A stretch of DNA of 64,000 nucleotides from Streptomyces sp. MMBL 11-1 (GCF_028622875.1 NZ_CP117709.1:2604001-2668000); one strand, 5' to 3'; positions 51,331 to 60,581 are shown, numbered from the stretch's first letter. The notes: a model not told the origin generated them from the letters alone. Translations and numbers: made by a program.

Positions 51331-52263
51331 TCAACTGCCCGTGCTCCGGTACGCCCGCAGCCCCGCCCGCCACGCGAGGCCCGCGAGCACCCAGCAGCCC
51401 GCCGCCACCAGCGGCGGCAGGAACGCCACCCACTGCGGCAGATCGACCGGGTACTCCCTGCCCAGCACGTACAGCGCGGGCAGCCAGCTGACGAAGGCCA
51501 GCGGCACCACGAACGTCACCCCGCGCACGAGGTCCTTCGCGAAGATCGTGGGCGGGTACTGGAGCAGCGTCGTCCCGCCGTACGTGAAGGAGTTCTGCAC
51601 CTCCGAGGCGTCCTGCGCCACGAACTGGAACGCCGCCCCCGCGACGAAGACCGCCCCGAAGATCGCCGCGCCGCTCACCACCATCATCGGCAGCATCAGT
51701 ACCTTCAGCGGCGTCCACGCGATGTCCAGCGAGAGCAGCGCGTAGCCCAGCACCAGCAGCCCCTGCGTGATCCGTCCCAGCCGGCGCAGCGCGAAGCGGT
51801 CCGCCGCGACCTGGGCCAGCACCGGGACCGGCCGCACCAGCAGGGTGTCGAGCGTCCCGTCCCGGACCCGGCGGCCCACCCGGTCCATCGAACCCAGCAG
51901 CAGGTCGCACAGCCCGAACGCGGTGGCCGACACCCCGTACAGCAGGGCGATCTCCTGCAGCGTGTAGCCGCCGAGGGCGTCGACGTGCGAGAACATCAGC
52001 AGGATCGTCACGAAGTCGAAGGCCGTCACCGTGAAGTCCCCGAACACCGTCATCGCGAACGAGGCCCGGTACGCCATCGTCGAGCGCACCCACATCGCCA
52101 TGATCAGCCCGTACGCCCGCAGGCCCTCCAGCAGCCGGGGCCGCTCCGGAAAGGGGAACGCCTCCGCCGCCCGGGCCTCCTCCGCCGCCCGGGTCTTCTC
52201 GTCCGCCCGGATCTCCGCGTCCGTCCGGGACTCCTCGTCCGCCCGCACCCCGCTCTCAGCCAC
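51331..52263 (-). CDS. ABC-2 family permease
   Basis: A 310-aa membrane protein with about six helices (such as FVTILLMFSHVDALGGYTLQEIALLYGVS, LGYALLSLDIAWTPLKVLMLPMMVVSGAAIFGAVFV and WLPALYVLG). The ~30-residue N-terminal extension is a charged repeat (RADEESRTDAEIRADEKTRAAEEARAAE). The core YGVSATAFGLCDLLLGSMDRVG and RDGTLDTLLVRPVPVLAQ is typical of the DUF990/ABC-2 permeases. GTG 52263 overlaps the upstream permease stop by 8 bp; a later GTG is possible. It lies 30 bp before the ATPase gene. Confidence 0.87.
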   Translation of the reverse strand: MAESGVRADEESRTDAEIRADEKTRAAEEARAAEAFPFPERPRLLEGLRAYGLIMAMWVRSTMAYRASFAMTVFGDFTVTAFDFVTILLMFSHVDALGGYTLQEIALLYGVSATAFGLCDLLLGSMDRVGRRVRDGTLDTLLVRPVPVLAQVAADRFALRRLGRITQGLLVLGYALLSLDIAWTPLKVLMLPMMVVSGAAIFGAVFVAGAAFQFVAQDASEVQNSFTYGGTTLLQYPPTIFAKDLVRGVTFVVPLAFVSWLPALYVLGREYPVDLPQWVAFLPPLVAAGCWVLAGLAWRAGLRAYRSTGS

Positions 52264-53056
52264 CCTGCACCACCACCCTCCTGGTCGCCGCGGTCTGCGC
52301 GAGCCGGCCCGCCAGCAGCAGCACCACCGCCCAGCCGCCCTGGAACGCGTACGCCTCCGCCAGACCCCACCCCGTGTGCTTGCCGAGGAACACATCGGCC
52401 GGAACCTGGAGCAGCGAGGACCACGGCAACGTCCGCGCCACCTCGCCCAGCAGCCCGGGGAACAGGTTCAGCGGCAGCAGCATCCCGGAGAAGAACAGCC
52501 CGGCCAGCGACACGATCCGCATCGCGCCCGCCCCGTCCATCAGCCAGAACGCCGACATCGCGACCAGATAGCGCATCGCGAAGCTGACCACCACGCCCAG
52601 AAAGACCGAGACGAAGAACGCCGGCCAGGTCCACGGCGATCCCGGGAGCGCCAGATCGAAGGCGAGCGCCCCCAGGAACATCGGCACGACACCGCGCCCC
52701 AGCAGATGGAACGCCGCCCGGCCCAGGTCGCCCGCCATCCACCACAGCTGAAGGTCGACCGGGCGGTACAGATCGACGGCGATGTCCCCCGTACGGATCC
52801 GCTCCACCAGCTCGTCCTCGAAGCCGCCGCCCATCATGGCGCAGGCCATCAGCAGAGCCTGGCCGAGCCAGACGTAGGTCAGCGCCTCGGACGTGTCGTA
52901 CCCGCCGAGCTCGGGACGCACGTCCCACAGCGCGATGTAGGTGTAGGCCACGATGAAGCCGAAGACCGTGTTGGTGAACACGCCCGCGGCCGTGGCCGTC
53001 CGGTAGGTGGCGTAGCGCCGGAACGCACCCCCCGCCACCACCGCGTAGAGCCGCAC
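52256..53056 (-). CDS. ABC-2 family permease
   Basis: A 266-aa membrane protein with six helices and the half-transporter signature GGGFEDELVERIRTGDIAVDLYRPVDLQLWWMAGDLGRAAF. It is paralogous to the next permease, so the exporter probably pairs two different subunits with one ATPase. GTG 53056 follows GGAGAGGGG. It is the first gene of the three-gene operon; about 235 bp separate it from the divergent penicillin-binding protein gene. Confidence 0.88.
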   Translation of the reverse strand: MRLYAVVAGGAFRRYATYRTATAAGVFTNTVFGFIVAYTYIALWDVRPELGGYDTSEALTYVWLGQALLMACAMMGGGFEDELVERIRTGDIAVDLYRPVDLQLWWMAGDLGRAAFHLLGRGVVPMFLGALAFDLALPGSPWTWPAFFVSVFLGVVVSFAMRYLVAMSAFWLMDGAGAMRIVSLAGLFFSGMLLPLNLFPGLLGEVARTLPWSSLLQVPADVFLGKHTGWGLAEAYAFQGGWAVVLLLAGRLAQTAATRRVVVQGG

Positions 53057-53292
53057 GTCGTCCCCTCTCCACCGCCGCCACCGGCTCCCGACACCAAAGC
53101 GGCCGACCCTAGTGCACGTGCTCCCGCCCCCGCGACCGTATTTCGGGACGACGGACGGCGACCGGTGACGACTGTTGACGACCGATGAAGACGATGACGA
53201 CCGATGGGGGGAGCAAACCGGGAATAACTGATGATTTCCTGACCAAGCGGGCATTATGGGAGAACTGACCACGCCCGAGGAGCCCCACGGAC

Positions 53293-55713
53293 ATGAGCGA
53301 CGCGTCACAGCACTGGGCACCCCGCGACCCCTCGGGCGCGGCGGCCGCACCCGGAAGCCACCGGGGAGAGCCGCCCGGACAGAACGGGGTGAGCGGGAGG
53401 AACGGCGACGACGACGGCAACGGCAACGGCAACGGCAACAGCGGGAACGGGAAGAAGCGGCGCACCGGCTGGCGGCGTGCCATCCCGACCTGGCGGATGA
53501 CCCTCGGCACCGTCCTGGGCCTCGCCCTTCTCCTCATCGGCGGATTCGTCGCCGGATACCAGTTCGTCGACATCCCGGCCGCCAACGCCTCGGCCACCGC
53601 CCAGTCCAACGTCTACCTCTACAGCGACGGCAGCGTCATCGCCCGGGACGGCGAGGTGAACCGGGAGAAGGTCAAGCTCTCCCAGGTCCCCACGACCGTC
53701 CAGCACGCCGTACTGGCCGCCGAGGACCGGGACTTCTACTCCGATCGCGCCGTGGACGTGAAGGCGATGGTCCGGGCGGGCTGGAACACCGTGACCGGCA
53801 AGGGCAAACAGGGCGGCTCGACGATCACCCAGCAGTACGTCAAGAACTACTACCTCGGCCAGGAGCGGACCGTGGTGCGCAAGGCCAAGGAGTTCTTCAT
53901 CGCGGTCAAGCTCAACCGCGAGGAGACCAAGGACCAGATCTTCGAGGGCTACCTGAACACCAGCTACTTCGGGCGCAACGCGTACGGCATCCAGGCCGCC
54001 GCCCAGGCGTACTACAGCAAGAACGTCGAGGACCTCACCACTGCCGAGGGCGCCTACCTCGCCTCCCTGCTGAACGCCCCCAGCGCCTACGACGTCGTCG
54101 CCCACCCCGACAGCGAGCCCGCCGCCCGGCACCGCTGGAACTACGTCCTGGACGGCATGGTCAAGGAGAAGTGGCTCGACGCGGCCGAACGGGCGACGAC
54201 GACGTTCCCCACCCCCGGCGAGGCCAGACCGCCGACCGGGCTCTCGGGACAGCGCGGCTACATCGTGCAGGCCGTCGACGACTACCTGAACCAGCGCGGC
54301 ATCCTCGACGAGGAGACCCTCGCCACCGGCGGCTACCGCATCACCACGACCCTCGACAAGCCCAAGCAGGACGCCTTGGTCAAGGCCGTCGACGCCAACG
54401 TGATGGCCAGGACCAGCACCGGACGCGAGGCCGACCGCAACATCCGCGTCGGCGGGGCCTCGATCGTCCCCGAAACCGGCAAGGTCGTCGCCCTGTACGG
54501 CGGCATCGACTACACGAAGCAGTACGTCAGCAACGCGACCCGCCGCGACTACCAGGTCGGCTCCGTCTTCAAGCCGTTCGTCCTCACCTCCGCCGTCGTC
54601 AACGACTCCACCACCCAGGACGGCCGGCGCATCACGCCCGACACCGTCTACGACGGCACCAACAAACGTAAGGTCGTCGGCCCGCAGGGTGCCACCGACT
54701 ACGCCCCCGCCAACGAGGACGACGTCGACTACGGCGCCATCACCGTGCGCACCGCCACCGACAAGTCCGTCAACTCCGTCTACGCGCAGATGGCCCAGGA
54801 CGTCGGCCCCGGAAAGGTCCGGGACACCGCCGTCGCCCTCGGCATCCCCGCCGACACCCCCGACCTCACCGCCTCCCCCTCCATCGCCCTCGGCACCGCC
54901 AACGCCAGCGTCCTGGACATGACCGAGGCCTACGCCACCCTCGCCGACCACGGCCGGCACGGCCATCACGTCCTCGTCGACCAGGTCACCAAGGGCGGCG
55001 CGGAGATCGAACTGCCCGAGCGCACGACGGACCAGGCCGTCAGCCGCGAGGCCGCCGACACCACCACCGCCGTGCTGCGCGGCGTCGTGGAGGGCGGCAC
55101 CGGCACGGCCGCCCAGGCCGTGGGCCGCCCCGCCGCGGGCAAGACCGGCACGGCGGAGGAGGACCGGGCCGCCTGGTTCGCCGGGTACACCCCGGACCTC
55201 GCGACCGTCGTCGCCGTGATGGGCCAGAACCCGGACACGGCCGCCCAGACACCGCTGTACGGAGCCCTCGGCCTGTCCCGCGTCAACGGCGGCGGCGTCC
55301 CGGCCGAGACCTGGGCCGCCTACACGGAAGCGGCGCTGCGCTCCTCCCCGGCCCAGGAGTTCGACCTGGAGCCGGCACCCGGCTCCGACAAGGGGGACGA
55401 ACCACCGGTCGACGAGAACCCCGACGGCGGCACGGACCCGTCCTCCTCGACGGAACCCACCGCCGCCCCCTCCGGCACCACGCCGAGCAGCCCGCCCACG
55501 TCCGGCGCGGACACGGACGGGGCGGACACGGACGGGGCGGACACGGACGGGGCGGCCAACAGCGGAACGAACGGCACCGCCGGCGCCACCGGCGGCTCCG
55601 GAGAAACAGGGAGCACCGGCGGCACCGGCGGTGACGGCGACAGCGAAGGGGGCGGCGGAGGCTCCGTCGAGGGCGTTCGCGGCCCCGGCCTCCCCGGCGT
55701 CCGCCCGGTATGA
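53293..55713 (+). CDS. Class A penicillin-binding protein (transglycosylase/transpeptidase)
   Basis: An 806-aa bifunctional peptidoglycan synthase. The cytoplasmic N-terminus is rich in Gly/Asn (GNGNGNGNSGNG). One membrane helix (about 68-90) is followed by the GT51 domain: AAEDRDFYSDRAVDV with catalytic Glu (about 143), then GGSTITQQYVKN, NREETKDQIFEGYLNTSYFG. The transpeptidase domain has SxxK in GSVFKPF (about 424), SVN (about 493) and KTGTAEE (about 616). The C-terminal ~120 residues are disordered Thr/Ser/Gly/Asp repeats (GADTDGADTDG). It acts in wall growth outside the membrane. Confidence 0.92.
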   Translation: MSDASQHWAPRDPSGAAAAPGSHRGEPPGQNGVSGRNGDDDGNGNGNGNSGNGKKRRTGWRRAIPTWRMTLGTVLGLALLLIGGFVAGYQFVDIPAANASATAQSNVYLYSDGSVIARDGEVNREKVKLSQVPTTVQHAVLAAEDRDFYSDRAVDVKAMVRAGWNTVTGKGKQGGSTITQQYVKNYYLGQERTVVRKAKEFFIAVKLNREETKDQIFEGYLNTSYFGRNAYGIQAAAQAYYSKNVEDLTTAEGAYLASLLNAPSAYDVVAHPDSEPAARHRWNYVLDGMVKEKWLDAAERATTTFPTPGEARPPTGLSGQRGYIVQAVDDYLNQRGILDEETLATGGYRITTTLDKPKQDALVKAVDANVMARTSTGREADRNIRVGGASIVPETGKVVALYGGIDYTKQYVSNATRRDYQVGSVFKPFVLTSAVVNDSTTQDGRRITPDTVYDGTNKRKVVGPQGATDYAPANEDDVDYGAITVRTATDKSVNSVYAQMAQDVGPGKVRDTAVALGIPADTPDLTASPSIALGTANASVLDMTEAYATLADHGRHGHHVLVDQVTKGGAEIELPERTTDQAVSREAADTTTAVLRGVVEGGTGTAAQAVGRPAAGKTGTAEEDRAAWFAGYTPDLATVVAVMGQNPDTAAQTPLYGALGLSRVNGGGVPAETWAAYTEAALRSSPAQEFDLEPAPGSDKGDEPPVDENPDGGTDPSSSTEPTAAPSGTTPSSPPTSGADTDGADTDGADTDGAANSGTNGTAGATGGSGETGSTGGTGGDGDSEGGGGGSVEGVRGPGLPGVRPV

Positions 55714-55735
55714 CCGGCCCGCCGGAGCCCGTGCG

Positions 55736-56056
55736 TCAGTGCCCGGAGGTCGCCTTCAGGCCGACCACGGCCACCAGCAGCAGACAGACGAAGAAGATCC
55801 GGGCGGCGGTCGCCGGCTCGTTCAGCGCGACCATGCCCACGATCGCCGCCCCGGCCGCGCCGATACCGACCCACACGCCGTACGCCGTACCGATCGGCAG
55901 GGTCTTCGCCGCCTGCGACAGCAACACCATGCTCGCCACGATCCCGAGGCCGGTGAACACGCTCGGCCACAGCCGGGTGAACCCCTCGGTGTACTTCATC
56001 CCGATCGACCAGCCCACTTCGAGCACACCGGCAATGATCAACAGAACCCACGCCAT
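55736..56056 (-). CDS. sugE: SugE-type small multidrug resistance exporter
   Basis: A 106-aa, four-helix SMR protein with the N-terminal membrane Glu (LLIIAGVLEVGWSIGMKY, Glu13), the helix-3 motif PIGTAYGVWVGIGAAGAAIVG, and ARIFFVCLLLVAVVGL. The Gdx/SugE branch exports guanidinium in exchange for protons. ATG 56056 follows GGAGG. Upstream, a TACGGT -10 box gives a ~90-nt leader; no guanidine riboswitch could be recognised in it. Confidence 0.9.
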   Translation of the reverse strand: MAWVLLIIAGVLEVGWSIGMKYTEGFTRLWPSVFTGLGIVASMVLLSQAAKTLPIGTAYGVWVGIGAAGAAIVGMVALNEPATAARIFFVCLLLVAVVGLKATSGH

Positions 56057-56168
56057 GACAGGCACCTCCGACGACGAACCACGTGAACAGAAACGGGTGC
56101 GTCGTCTTTGCAGACCCGGTACGGCGCGTCTCGTCGGGGTGGTCCCACCGTAGCAAAAAACGAGGAAA

Positions 56169-56196
56169 GGGCCTGGTGACACCGGTCACCAGGCCC
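56169..56196 (-). terminator. Intrinsic terminator after the GroES-like gene
   Basis: A perfect 12-bp stem (56169-56180 with 56185-56196) with a 4-nt loop, followed on the minus strand by a T-rich run ending in six Ts. It lies 12 bp beyond the GroES-like stop codon. Confidence 0.88.
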
Positions 56197-56208
56197 CGAC
56201 ACAAGGTC

Positions 56209-56583
56209 CTACAGATACAACCCGGTCGAATCCACCGAACCCTCGAACCGGTCAGCGGCCACCGCGTGCAGATCGCGCTCCCGCATCAGTACGTACGCCA
56301 CGCCCCGCACCTCGACCTCGGCACGGTCCTCGGGGTCGTACAGCACCCGGTCGCCGGGCTCCACCGTCCGCACGTTCTGCCCGACCGCGACGACGACGGC
56401 CCAGGCGAGCCGCCGGCCCACCGCGGCCGTCGCCGGGATCAGGATGCCGCCGCCGGAGCGCCGCTCGCCCTCGGACGCGTCGTTCCGCACCAGCACCCGG
56501 TCATGCAGCATCCGGATGGGCAGCTTGTCGTCTTCGGCGGAGCCGGTGGCGCCGCGATGGCCCTCGTGGGTGTTGTCGCTCAC
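56209..56583 (-). CDS. GroES/Cpn10-family protein
   Basis: A 124-aa Cpn10-fold protein: LPIRMLHDRVLVRND, SGGGILIPATA, VVAVGQNVRTVEPGDRVLYDPEDRAEVEVRGVAYVLMRERDLHAV. The mobile loop is altered (ERRSGGGI), and there is a ~20-residue N-terminal extension. No groEL is adjacent, so it is likely an accessory copy. GTG 56583 is the start. Confidence 0.87.
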   Translation of the reverse strand: MSDNTHEGHRGATGSAEDDKLPIRMLHDRVLVRNDASEGERRSGGGILIPATAAVGRRLAWAVVVAVGQNVRTVEPGDRVLYDPEDRAEVEVRGVAYVLMRERDLHAVAADRFEGSVDSTGLYL

Positions 56584-56663
56584 GCCCGCAACCTACCTGC
56601 CGGGCCCCGGGCCGTACGCCTCCGGGTGCCGAACGCCTCCGGACGCGCACCGGCCACCACCGG

Positions 56664-56981
56664 TCACCCGCGGCGGCGCCTGGACGCGGCGAGCAGCCCC
56701 ACCACGCCGACCACCAGCAGAGCCGCGGGAATCACCCGCTCCAGCCGCGGAGAGCCGTCCTCCGCGACGAACTGCGCCTTCACCTCCGACACCGAGCGGT
56801 TCACCGCGACGAAGGCACGGCCGGCCGTCCGGTCCACGGACTGGGCCGCCTTCGCCTTGGCGTCACCGATGATCGTCTTCGGGTGTACCCGCACCCCGAT
56901 CTCGTCGAGCACCACAGCGAGCTGCTCGCGCCTGCTGATGATGTCCGCCTCGATCTGCGCAGGGGTCCTGGCATCCGACAC
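56664..56981 (-). CDS. DUF3618 membrane-associated protein
   Basis: A 105-aa protein. RTPAQIEADIISRREQLAVVLDEIGVRVHPKTI is the DUF3618 signature, followed by a helical linker and a C-terminal transmembrane helix (VIPAALLVVGVVGLLAA) with an RRRR tail. Usually found with other small envelope proteins; function unknown. GTG 56981 is the start. Confidence 0.85.
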   Translation of the reverse strand: MSDARTPAQIEADIISRREQLAVVLDEIGVRVHPKTIIGDAKAKAAQSVDRTAGRAFVAVNRSVSEVKAQFVAEDGSPRLERVIPAALLVVGVVGLLAASRRRRG

Positions 56982-57123
56982 TGCGCCGCCTCCGTGGTCG
57001 TCGTCCGGTAAACCTTCGTCTGAACCTTCATCGACAGTCTGTCAGCTCGAACCCCCGCACACCCGGCGGCACCCCTATTACCCTCGGTCCCGTCCGACCC
57101 GCGCACCACCTGAGGAGAACCAC

Positions 57124-57591
57124 ATGAGCGAGCGACTGAAGCCCGGCGACACCGCTCCCGCCTTCACCCTTCCCGACGCCGACGGCAACGAGGTGTCGCT
57201 CGCGGACCACAAGGGCCGCAAGGTCATCGTGTACTTCTACCCGGCGGCGCTTACCCCCGGATGCACCAAGCAGGCCTGCGACTTCACGGACAACCTCGAC
57301 CTCCTGACGAGCGCCGGGTACGACGTCATCGGCGTCTCCCCCGACAAGCCGGAGAAGCTCGCGAAGTTCCGCGACACGGAGAACCTCAAGGTCACTCTGG
57401 TGGGCGACCCCTCCAAGGAAACTTTGGAGGCCTACGGCGCCTTCGGCGAGAAGAAGCTCTACGGCAAAGTAGTGACGGGCGTGATCCGTTCGACCGTCGT
57501 CGTCGACGAGGACGGCAAGATCGAGCACGCGTTCTACAACGTGAAGGCGACCGGCCACGTGGCCAAGATCATCAGGGATCTGGGCATCTGA
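57124..57591 (+). CDS. bcp: Thioredoxin-dependent peroxiredoxin (Bcp family)
   Basis: A 155-aa atypical 2-Cys peroxiredoxin. The active-site block is YFYPAALTPGCTKQACDFTD with peroxidatic Cys48 and resolving Cys53, followed by VIGVSPDKPEKLAKFRDTENL and RSTVVVDEDGKI. It reduces hydroperoxides using thioredoxin in the cytoplasm. AGGAG precedes ATG 57124. It diverges from the DUF3618 gene. Confidence 0.92.
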   Translation: MSERLKPGDTAPAFTLPDADGNEVSLADHKGRKVIVYFYPAALTPGCTKQACDFTDNLDLLTSAGYDVIGVSPDKPEKLAKFRDTENLKVTLVGDPSKETLEAYGAFGEKKLYGKVVTGVIRSTVVVDEDGKIEHAFYNVKATGHVAKIIRDLGI

Positions 57592-57732
57592 CACCCACCG
57601 GCGACCGCCGGGAACCTCCCGCCCCGCACACGGTCCCGACACGCTCCCCGGCCGGAAAACGTGTCGAGATCGTGTGAGGGAGATCGCATCGGCCCCCGAA
57701 GTCGGTTTGCGACCGCCACGACCGCGCAGAAG

Positions 57733-57761
57733 CCTTTCCTGGAACACACTCCGAGGAAAGG
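57733..57761 (+). promoter_or_regulatory. Hairpin that sequesters the ribosome-binding site of the MHS transporter gene
   Basis: CCTTTCCTGGA (57733-57743) pairs with TCC-G-AGGAAAGG (57750-57761, one bulged G) around a 6-nt ACACAC loop. The right arm contains GAGGAAAGG, the Shine-Dalgarno for ATG 57770. Folding would block translation, so this leader may provide a switch. It is a sequence-based prediction. Confidence 0.5.
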
Positions 57762-57769
57762 ACCCGGCC

Positions 57770-59266
57770 ATGGCGGCCCCCGACCCCCACCAGGCGGCCG
57801 ACCCCGATGCGGTCAAACGCCACCCCACGCTCTTCCGGGCCATCCGGAAACGGCGGAACCCGCGGCTGCGCCGGACGGACATCACGGTCACCGACGACGC
57901 CGCGGTCAAGCGGGCCGTGAAGGCCGCCTCCCTGGGTAACGCCATGGAGTGGTTCGACTTCGGGATCTACTCCTACCTGGCCGTGACGATCGGACATGTG
58001 TTCTTCCCGTCCGGGAACGACACCACCCAGCTCCTCTCCTCCTTCGCGACCTTCGCGGTGGCCTTCCTCGTACGGCCGCTCGGCGGCATGTTCTTCGGCC
58101 CGATGGGCGACAAGGTCGGCCGCAAGAAGGTCCTCGCGCTGACGATGATCCTGATGGCCCTCGGTACGTTCGCGATCGGCCTGATCCCCTCGCACGACTC
58201 GATCGGCGTCTGGGCCGCGGTCCTGCTGATCTTCTTCCGGATGCTCCAGGGCTTCTCGACGGGCGGTGAGTACGGCGGCGCCTCGACGTTCATCGCCGAG
58301 TACGCCCCCGACAAGCGGCGCGGCTTCTTCGGCAGCTTCCTGGAGTTCGGCACCCTGGCCGGCTACGTGGGCGCGGCGGGCCTCGTGACGACCCTGTACG
58401 CCCTCCTGAGCGACGCGCAGATGGAGAGCTGGGGGTGGAGGATCCCGTTCCTCGTCGCGGGCCCGCTGGGCCTGGTCGGCCTCTACCTGCGACTGCGCCT
58501 GGACGAGACCCCGGCCTTCCAGAAGCTGGAGGGCGGCACGGCGCACGCGAGCGAGGCGGCGGACGGCGTCGAGGCCACGGCCAAGGGCGACCTGGCGAAG
58601 ATCTTCCGGCAGCACTGGCGGACGCTGATCCTCTGCATCTGCCTGGTCGGCGCGTACAACATCACCGACTACATGCTGCTGTCGTACATGCCGACGTACC
58701 TCTCCGACGAGCTCGGCTACAGCGAGACGCACGGCCTGCTGATCCTGCTGGCGGTGATGCTGTTCCTGATGACGATCATCGCCCAGATCGGCAAGGCCTC
58801 CGACCGCTTCGGCCGCAGGCCGCTACTGATGACCGGGATGCTCGGCTTCCTCTTCCTCTCCCTCCCCGCGTTCCTCCTCATCCGGATCGACGGCATCCTC
58901 CCGATCACGGTCGGCATGCTGATGCTGGGCCTCTCCCTGGTCTGCATGCTCGGCACGATGTCGGCGGCGCTCCCGGCCCTCTTCCCGACGAACGTCCGCT
59001 ACGGGTCCCTGTCGGTCGGCTACAACCTCTCCGCGTCGATCTTCGGCGGCACGACCCCGCTGGTGATCACGGCCCTGATCAGCTGGACCGGCTCCAACCT
59101 GATGCCCGCGTACTACGCGATGGCGGCGGCCCTGGTCGGCCTGATCGCGGTCGCCTGCATGAAGGAGACCGCCCAGCAGCCGCTGATCGGCTCCCCGCCG
59201 TCGGTCGAGACGGACGAGGAGGCGGCGGAACTGGTCCAGGCGCAGTCACCGGACCCGAAGTTCTGA
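57770..59266 (+). CDS. MHS-family MFS transporter (ProP-like)
   Basis: A 498-aa, 12-helix proton symporter of the metabolite-H+ family. Family marks are NAMEWFDFGIYSYLA (helix 1), FLVRPLGGMFFGPMGDKVGRKKVLALTM (cytoplasmic loop 2-3), FFRMLQGFSTGGEYGGASTFIAEYAPDKRRGFFGS, and IGKASDRFGRRPLLM. Best relatives are proline/glycine-betaine transporters (ProP), although the long C-terminal coiled coil of E. coli ProP is absent. ATG 57770 has a Shine-Dalgarno hidden in a hairpin. Likely osmoregulated solute uptake. Confidence 0.87.
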   Translation: MAAPDPHQAADPDAVKRHPTLFRAIRKRRNPRLRRTDITVTDDAAVKRAVKAASLGNAMEWFDFGIYSYLAVTIGHVFFPSGNDTTQLLSSFATFAVAFLVRPLGGMFFGPMGDKVGRKKVLALTMILMALGTFAIGLIPSHDSIGVWAAVLLIFFRMLQGFSTGGEYGGASTFIAEYAPDKRRGFFGSFLEFGTLAGYVGAAGLVTTLYALLSDAQMESWGWRIPFLVAGPLGLVGLYLRLRLDETPAFQKLEGGTAHASEAADGVEATAKGDLAKIFRQHWRTLILCICLVGAYNITDYMLLSYMPTYLSDELGYSETHGLLILLAVMLFLMTIIAQIGKASDRFGRRPLLMTGMLGFLFLSLPAFLLIRIDGILPITVGMLMLGLSLVCMLGTMSAALPALFPTNVRYGSLSVGYNLSASIFGGTTPLVITALISWTGSNLMPAYYAMAAALVGLIAVACMKETAQQPLIGSPPSVETDEEAAELVQAQSPDPKF

Positions 59267-59306
59267 CCCGCTCCCTTTCCGGCTCCCTCGGGCTGCCTTC
59301 CTCGGA

Positions 59307-59349
59307 GGAACGGCCCGTACCGCTCGACGCGAGCGGTACGGGCCGTTCC
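59307..59349. terminator. Strong perfect hairpin terminator
   Basis: A perfect 19-bp stem (59307-59325 with 59331-59349) with a 5-nt loop, 40 bp after the transporter stop. There is no T-run. It isolates the transporter from the HNH gene. Confidence 0.9.
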
Positions 59350-59445
59350 GCGCTTCCACCGGATTTCGGGCGTGACTGTCCGATAAACGGTTCGTTACTC
59401 CGTACGAGGCTGCGAACGCACTCGCGGCCGGGATCGGAGGGGGAC

Positions 59446-60450
59446 ATGGGGGACAACCCGTACACGCGTGAGCGTCTGACGGAGGCGGTGGCCGTAGCGA
59501 CAAATTGGACAGACCTGCTTCGCCGCCTCGGGCTGCCGGAGAACGGCGGCAGGCGGCGCACGCTCCAGCAGCGGGTTGCCGAGTTCGGTCTGAACACTTC
59601 GCACTTCAAGCAACGCAGCCCGTGGAAGAAGTACCCGGACTCGGCGATCGCGGCAGCGGTGAAGACCTCGAGTTCGTTGCGCGAGGTCGTCATAGCACTC
59701 GGTGCTCCACCAGCCAGTGGCACGCTCTCACACATCGGCCGCCGCATCGCCGCCGCCGGAATCGACGTCAGCCACTTCCCGGGTTTCAACCGCACCCAGA
59801 CGGAGCTTCCGTTCACCACAGACGAGTTACGGGAGGCAGCAGCTTCCGCCGACAGTATCCGTGGCACTGCTCGCGTTCTGGGAATACCCGATGACGGTCG
59901 GTCCCGCTCCGCGCTGGCGCGCCTGCTGCGAAGGCGTGGTGTCGACACCTCGCATTTCCGCAACGCGCGCGTGACAGTACCCGAAGAGGCCCTGAGGCAT
60001 GCCGTCCATCGGTGCACGAGCTACGCGGACGTCATGCGGGCTCTGGGGCTGGAAGTCAACGACACCAACCATCGCCGTGTGAGACGCAAAACCGTTCAGC
60101 TGAAGCTGGACACAGGCCATTTCGCCCGTCGTTCCTGGACGGCAGAGCGCGTACCCCCACCCCGAACGGTCGCGTCGACCACCCTCGTCGTCAGACCGCC
60201 CGGATCCACCCGCGTCCACCGAGAACGGCTTCACCGTGCACTGCAGGAGGTCGGCGTCGCGTACCGATGCGTCTCCTGCGGCAACCCGGGCACATGGCTG
60301 GGACAGCGCTTCACGCTCCAGATCGATCACATCAACGGTGACTGGCTGGACAACCGGGCGGAAAATCTGCGCTATCTGTGCCCGAATTGCCACGCATTGA
60401 CAGAAACGTGGTGTCGCAAGGGCCGGAGCCCGAAGGCAAGCACCGTATGA
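59446..60450 (+). CDS. HNH endonuclease-like protein with four N-terminal repeat modules
   Basis: A 334-aa protein. Residues 1-228 consist of four ~55-residue modules, each with a TRERL/TTDELREA-type helix, a basic second helix and a closing (L/G)xTSHF-type motif (NTSHF, DVSHF, DTSHF, DTGHF). A C-terminal HNH domain follows (about 272-325): two Cys pairs CVSCG and CPNC flanking LQIDHINGDWLDNRAENLRYL, with metal His and catalytic His. The modules resemble DNA-reading repeats of homing or phage HNH enzymes. ATG 59446 follows GGAGGGGG. Next to tRNA-Leu, a common landing place for mobile endonucleases. Confidence 0.85.
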   Translation: MGDNPYTRERLTEAVAVATNWTDLLRRLGLPENGGRRRTLQQRVAEFGLNTSHFKQRSPWKKYPDSAIAAAVKTSSSLREVVIALGAPPASGTLSHIGRRIAAAGIDVSHFPGFNRTQTELPFTTDELREAAASADSIRGTARVLGIPDDGRSRSALARLLRRRGVDTSHFRNARVTVPEEALRHAVHRCTSYADVMRALGLEVNDTNHRRVRRKTVQLKLDTGHFARRSWTAERVPPPRTVASTTLVVRPPGSTRVHRERLHRALQEVGVAYRCVSCGNPGTWLGQRFTLQIDHINGDWLDNRAENLRYLCPNCHALTETWCRKGRSPKASTV

Positions 60451-60492
60451 ATCAGAGGACTGACGCCTCGCCCCTTGTAGACTGCCGAGGAC

Positions 60493-60576
60493 GCGCGAGT
60501 GCTGGAATTGGTTAGACAGGCTGGTTTTAGGTACCAGTGTCCTAGTGGCGTGAGGGTTCGAGTCCCTCCTCGCGCA
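60493..60576 (+). tRNA. tRNA-Leu (anticodon TAG)
   Basis: The acceptor stem GCGCGAG pairs with CTCGCGC (60569-60575), discriminator A. Anticodon stem CTGGT/ACCAG with loop TTTAGGT, anticodon TAG. The long variable arm and the T arm GAGGG-TTCGAGT-CCCTC are class II, as for leucine. CCA is not encoded. Confidence 0.95.
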
Positions 60577-60581
60577 CCCCA

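Noticed and set aside
56057..56168. Guanidine riboswitch upstream of sugE
   Set aside because: The leader contains some ACGA/GACG pieces but no ykkC, mini-ykkC or guanidine-III fold that I could complete.
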